Shown here one piece after another: positions 6,973-9,098 of a stretch of DNA of 9,098 nt. The position numbers and the translations under genes are program-made. The stretch spans positions 1 to 9,098 of the forward strand of contig CAJYRE010000275.1 of the NCBI GenBank assembly GCA_913776675.1. The letters run 5' to 3'. The number at the start of each line of letters is the position of its first letter. Position 1 is the stretch's first letter. A model generated the notes under the pieces. It saw only the letters and a program-made list of their open reading frames with translations. It made no database searches and was not told the DNA's origin. The DNA comes from Rhizobiaceae bacterium (GTDB lineage: Bacteria > Pseudomonadota > Alphaproteobacteria > Rhizobiales > Rhizobiaceae).

Positions 6973-7019
6973 GCACAGCAACATGTCAGGCACGTCCAGT
7001 CCCTGACATGTTGCTGTGC
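6973..7019. repeat. Perfect 18-bp inverted repeat (strong hairpin)
   Basis: The arm at 6973-6990 (starting GCACAGCAACATG) is exactly complementary to 7002-7019, with an 11-base loop at 6991-7001. Only a weak T-rich tail (CTCTGTTT) follows on the plus strand. It belongs to no called gene. It could terminate an unannotated small RNA, be a structured RNA element, or be one end of a palindromic mobile repeat. Confidence 0.9.
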
Positions 7020-7031
7020 TCTGTTTCACTC

Positions 7032-7187
7032 ACTTTCCAGCGCAAAACCGCTCAACACTTTTGCTGGAAATAAGCTTCCCAACAACGCATTTCCGATTGC
7101 CAAACCGCTTCGCACTTTTGCTGGAAATAGCTTTTTAGCAACGCATTTCCGGACGCAAAACCGCTTCGCACTTTTGCTGGAAATGCT
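7032..7187. repeat. Three tandem copies of a ~46-bp palindromic element
   Basis: Copies lie at about 7032-7076, 7086-7132 and 7142-7187. The 15-mer CACTTTTGCTGGAAA is identical in all three, at 7056, 7113 and 7169 (periods 57 and 56). Copy 3 is the most symmetric: GCATTTCC (7143-7150) and GCAAAA (7155-7160) pair with TTTTGC (7172-7177) and GGAAATGC (7179-7186). Copy 2 has a damaged left inner arm; copy 1 keeps TTTCCAGC but has lost the outer GCA. The array begins 12 bases after the 18-bp inverted repeat and overlaps the first base of the next gene's stop codon. I associate single copies of this element with Rhizobiaceae intergenic spacers. Confidence 0.9.
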
Positions 7188-7375
7188 TAGCCCTCATAAG
7201 GGTGACTATCATGCACAGGGCGCTTGCCTGTCAGGATCGGAGCGCCGATCATCAGCGGCTCTCGTGGCATGTATCGCACCCCGGTGAACAGCAGAATGCG
7301 CGCCTGTGTCGCTTCTGCCGGGCGTTTGGCCGGTTTGCTGCCAATGTGATCTTTCAGTTTTACGATGTCAGCCAT
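7187..7375 (-). CDS. Small conserved-looking hypothetical protein, 62 aa
   Basis: Not assigned to a named family. ATG 7375 has GGAG six bases upstream, better than the in-frame TTG at 7387. The product starts MADIVKLKDHIG, has a basic middle (KPAKRP), then ILLFTGVRYMPRE and a basic, proline-containing tail ending PYEG. The ILLFTGVRY stretch resembles small hypothetical proteins I recall from rhizobia with I(L/F)FFTGVRY; this is memory, not a search. No signal peptide or transmembrane helix is evident. The TAA stop overlaps the last base of the third palindrome, so the mRNA would run straight into the repeat array, which could act as its 3' end. Coding status rests on the ribosome site, the start context and the recalled motif. 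Confidence 0.6.
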   Translation of the reverse strand: MADIVKLKDHIGSKPAKRPAEATQARILLFTGVRYMPREPLMIGAPILTGKRPVHDSHPYEG

Positions 7376-7554
7376 GCGCGTCTCCAATTGTAACGTTTGA
7401 GACGGATGAAGAAATCGATCTCATCCTGCCCCCATGAGGGGCCAACACATCCCAGACCAGTCATCTGACATCACGCCCGGGCATTCTGTGTCCTTCTCCA
7501 GACCATGGCAGCGACGGGATATGGGCGCTGCCAGCCAACCATTTCAACCTTAAA

Positions 7555-7589
7555 AGTATTTCATCATTTCCGCAAAGCGATGAAATACT
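7555..7589. terminator. 11-bp perfect hairpin
   Basis: AGTATTTCATC (7555-7565) pairs exactly with GATGAAATACT (7579-7589) across a 13-base loop. It is flanked by AAA on the left and CTTTGCTT on the right, so a T-rich tail exists in both directions. It could stop transcripts entering from either side; no gene ends here. Confidence 0.5.
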
Positions 7590-7605
7590 CTTTGCTTACT
7601 TTCCT

Positions 7606-7652
7606 GCATCCAGCCCCAAAGCCACATATGCTTTTGCTGGATATGGTTTTTT
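7606..7652 (+). terminator. Orphan terminator-like hairpin, possibly a diverged fourth palindrome copy
   Basis: ATCCAGC (7608-7614) pairs with GCTGGAT (7636-7642), and AAAGC pairs with GCTTT inside it. ATGG and then TTTTTT (7647-7652) follow, a good intrinsic-terminator shape on the plus strand. CTTTTGCTGGATAT (7631-7644) matches 13 of 14 bases of the right arm in the upstream palindrome array. No plus-strand gene ends nearby. Confidence 0.55.
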
Positions 7653-7715
7653 CTTACGAACTTTCCAGATACCCAAGATGTTCATCCGATTTTTCTTATT
7701 AAACATCAGGCATGG

Positions 7716-7730
7716 TTAACAGCTTGCTAA
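7716..7730 (+). promoter_or_regulatory. CtrA-box-like element upstream of the DUF2336 gene
   Basis: TTAA (7716-7719), seven bases, CTAA (7727-7730): one mismatch to TTAA-N7-TTAA. It is preceded by CATGG, and the GGTTAAC half-site context is one I associate with rhizobial CtrA targets. It ends 52 bases before the GTG start. Binding is inferred, not shown. Confidence 0.5.
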
Positions 7731-7782
7731 CGATTGCTCTGTATTTTGACCGTATTGGTATTGCGTTGGGACGGGTAATGTC

Positions 7783-8940
7783 GTGAATGATGAGTTTAGG
7801 GCGTTGGAAAACACACGAATCGGTCGCACAAAGGATGTGGTATTAATGGCCACAGTCTCGAGTTTTGAAAGCATGGAGCGCCCCGCCAAAGCAGACCTCA
7901 AGCAGTTTGCTTTGCTTTTCCAGCCCCTTTTCCAGTCTTCAACCCTCGAAGCAAAGCGGGCGGCTGTTGCTGCCCTTTCGCAATCTGCCCATGTGCCAGA
8001 ACCAGTCGCGCTTTTTATTGCCACCCAACCGATTTCGATTGCCGCTCCCTTTCTGACCGCCTCTCCCTGTCTTTCAGACGAATTGTTGCTGACCGTCGCC
8101 CGCACCCAGGGCAAAGCGCATGTCCGCGCCATTGTGCGGCGTGAATCGCTGTCGCCCGCCATGATCGATGCGCTGGTAAGCTTGCGGTTTGACGTGGCTG
8201 ATGAGGCAAAATCGACGGATAGCGCAGCGCCCGATACGGATGCCACACAAGATATGATGGAAGCGCCACCGCGGATCATTCCGATCCGGCCAGACCCCTT
8301 GCCCATCAAGAAAACAGAGCTGGCTGAACCGGTGCCAGAACAAGAGCAAGAGCCGGTGCAGAGCCCCACACACGAAACGGAAACCGCCGCCATGCTGTCT
8401 GACACTGCCCATGACCATGCCAGCAACCAGACTGTCAAACAGCAGCGTGAGGAAACTCTGCGCCAAACCCTCAAGGCGCTGGATCGGCATCTGCATCGCC
8501 CGCAAGGCGATACGCAAGGCTTGCGCCGCCTGACCCCGACACAGGATGCGCTGCTGGTGCGCTTTGCCCGCACGGGCGAGGCCAGCGCTTTCGCAACCGT
8601 GCTGACCGACGCCCTCTCCTCCAGCCGCTGGCTGGCCGAACGCATCATGCTGGACCTGTCCGGCCGCCAGCTTGCCACAACCCTGCTCGGGCTGGCCATG
8701 AGCCTGCCGGACATTACCTTTGTGCTGAGCCGTTTTTATCCACATCTGCGGGAAATCGAGCAAAACGAGCCGCGCATCGCCCGCCTCATTGCCTCGCTGG
8801 ATGGGCGCGAGTGTCAGAAACGCATTGAAACCTGGCTGAAAGCTGACAACAGCACCTATCAGCTTCCTCAGGCAGAAAACGCGCAACAGCAGGAACCCGG
8901 CGACGATATTGTCGCCTATCTCAAGCAATATCGCGCCTAA
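7783..8940 (+). CDS. DUF2336 domain-containing protein
   Basis: 385 residues, no known enzymatic role. Residues about 35-130 match the DUF2336 region: LKQFALLFQPLF, AKRAAVAALSQSAHVPEPVALFIATQPISIAAPFLT, then LLLTVARTQGKAHVRAIVRRESLSPAMIDALVSLR, helical and HEAT-like. Residues about 140-220 form an acidic, Pro/Glu/Thr-rich, probably disordered linker (EPVPEQEQEPVQSP). Residues about 220-365 are again helical, and the C-terminus is EPGDDIVAYLKQYRA. No signal peptide or membrane helix is seen, so it is probably cytoplasmic. I chose GTG 7783 because the N-terminal residues (GRTKDVVLMATVSSFE) resemble rhizobial homologues I know; ATG 7846, with AAGGA ten bases upstream, is the alternative (364 residues). 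The gene is monocistronic, behind a CtrA-box-like site, and ends at a hairpin shared with the convergent gene. Confidence 0.85.
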   Translation: MNDEFRALENTRIGRTKDVVLMATVSSFESMERPAKADLKQFALLFQPLFQSSTLEAKRAAVAALSQSAHVPEPVALFIATQPISIAAPFLTASPCLSDELLLTVARTQGKAHVRAIVRRESLSPAMIDALVSLRFDVADEAKSTDSAAPDTDATQDMMEAPPRIIPIRPDPLPIKKTELAEPVPEQEQEPVQSPTHETETAAMLSDTAHDHASNQTVKQQREETLRQTLKALDRHLHRPQGDTQGLRRLTPTQDALLVRFARTGEASAFATVLTDALSSSRWLAERIMLDLSGRQLATTLLGLAMSLPDITFVLSRFYPHLREIEQNEPRIARLIASLDGRECQKRIETWLKADNSTYQLPQAENAQQQEPGDDIVAYLKQYRA

Positions 8941-8964
8941 AGCATTTCCGAACGGAAATGCGCT
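8941..8964. terminator. Short palindrome between convergent genes (bidirectional terminator candidate)
   Basis: GCATTTCCG (8942-8950), AA, CGGAAATGC (8953-8961): a perfect 9-bp inverted repeat, starting directly after the DUF2336 stop and overlapping the opposing gene's stop by two bases. Its arms equal the outer arms of the palindromes at 7142-7187, so it looks like the same element with the inner part deleted. It lacks long T tails. Confidence 0.65.
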
Positions 8965-9098
8965 AAACGATGAACAAGCCGTCAATGCTGTCCACTTCCA
9001 GCTCCACCAGCCACAAATCGGTATCCCATTTGAGTTCGCGCGCCATCAGCGCGGCCACGGCCTCTGGCTCCGCCTGATCAAGCCGCAGTTCAAAGCGT
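8963..9098 (-). CDS. C-terminal fragment of an unrecognised protein (runs off right edge)
   Basis: The minus strand is open from the window edge to a TAG stop at 8965-8963, giving 44 residues with a coding-like composition: RFELRLDQAEPEAVAALMA, then RELKWDTDLWLVELEVDS and final IDGLFIV. The stop lies just past a hairpin, opposite the end of the DUF2336 gene, as expected for convergent genes. No family recognised. Confidence 0.65.
   Translation of the reverse strand, partial: RFELRLDQAEPEAVAALMARELKWDTDLWLVELEVDSIDGLFIV

Larger units (their letters stand above)
6468..7186. other. Repeat-dense intergenic region without a supported gene
   Basis: A 719-bp stretch holding the sciP terminator, a RIME-like element (6664-6766), an 18-bp inverted repeat (6973-7019) and most of a triple palindrome array (7032-7187). 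Positions 6513-6663 show nothing I can name. Positions 6767-6972 are open in more than one frame: a 49-residue plus-strand ORF (ATG 6857, stop 7004-7006) ends inside the inverted repeat, and a minus-strand ORF ends inside the RIME-like element. Neither has a good ribosome site, so neither is called. A degraded gene or a small RNA are possible explanations. Confidence 0.6.
7376..7782. other. Structured intergenic region before the DUF2336 gene
   Basis: A 407-bp spacer. Besides the two larger hairpins listed separately, it has GCCCC-catga-GGGGC (7428-7442) and TGGCAGCG with CGCTGCCA (7506-7513, 7526-7533, 12-base loop). It must include the promoter of the small minus-strand gene at its left end and that of the DUF2336 gene at its right end. 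No convincing ORF was seen. Confidence 0.6.

Noticed and set aside
6715..7006. Competing small ORFs on both strands, including a 49-aa plus-strand ORF at 6857-7006
   Set aside because: No good ribosome sites; they end inside the RIME-like element or the 18-bp inverted repeat. Possible gene remnant, but unsupported.
7032..7187. CRISPR array
   Set aside because: Three regular repeats, but the units are themselves diverged palindromes with only about 10 bp between them, no unique spacers of 30 bp or more, and no cas genes.
7716..8985. Long minus-strand frames opposite the DUF2336 gene
   Set aside because: Low-complexity Ser/Ala/Arg or Gln/Gly products; the plus strand matches DUF2336.

Overview
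The window looks like chromosomal DNA of an alphaproteobacterium of the Rhizobiaceae (Agrobacterium/Allorhizobium/Rhizobium type; genus not resolved). The basis is a heterotetrameric sarcosine oxidase operon in the order soxB-soxD-soxA, a DUF1153/SciP cell-cycle regulator, a DUF2336 protein of rhizobial type, and two kinds of intergenic palindrome that I associate with this family (a RIME-like mosaic element and a 'GCATTTCC...GGAAATGC' element). No tRNA, rRNA, CRISPR array, transposase or complete mobile element was seen.

Layout. Positions 1-2678 (minus strand) hold soxB, soxD and the first 366 codons of soxA, which runs off the left edge. A 370-bp divergent spacer separates them from a plus-strand pair, cysC (APS kinase) and cysQ (PAP phosphatase), which ends at a clear intrinsic terminator (4445-4475). 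An orphan phage-tail-like gene follows (4563-5597): DUF2793 at the N-terminus, a tail-fibre-like middle and a C1q/TNF-like C-terminus. Next is a 594-bp, strongly AT-rich non-coding stretch, then sciP (6192-6467) with its own terminator.

Positions 6468-7782 carry only one supported gene, a 62-residue minus-strand ORF (7187-7375). The rest is crowded with structured repeats: a two-palindrome RIME-like element (6664-6766), a perfect 18-bp inverted repeat (6973-7019), three tandem copies of a roughly 46-bp palindrome (7032-7187), and a diverged fourth copy followed by six T residues (7606-7652). The right end is a DUF2336 gene (7783-8940), a short 'core-deleted' palindrome (8941-8964) and the C-terminal 44 codons of an unrecognised minus-strand gene.

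Functional reading. The sox genes oxidise sarcosine to glycine plus methylene-tetrahydrofolate. cysC and cysQ make PAPS and clear its by-product PAP; with no cysD, cysN or cysH alongside, they may serve sulfation rather than cysteine synthesis. sciP and the DUF2336 gene each have a CtrA-box-like element (TTAA-N7-TTAA with one mismatch) about 55 bp upstream of the start, so cell-cycle control of both is a testable idea. I did not find an unmistakable new multi-gene system. The most unusual parts are the 6.66-7.65 kb repeat cluster, the three-part DUF2793 protein and the unclear cysC start.
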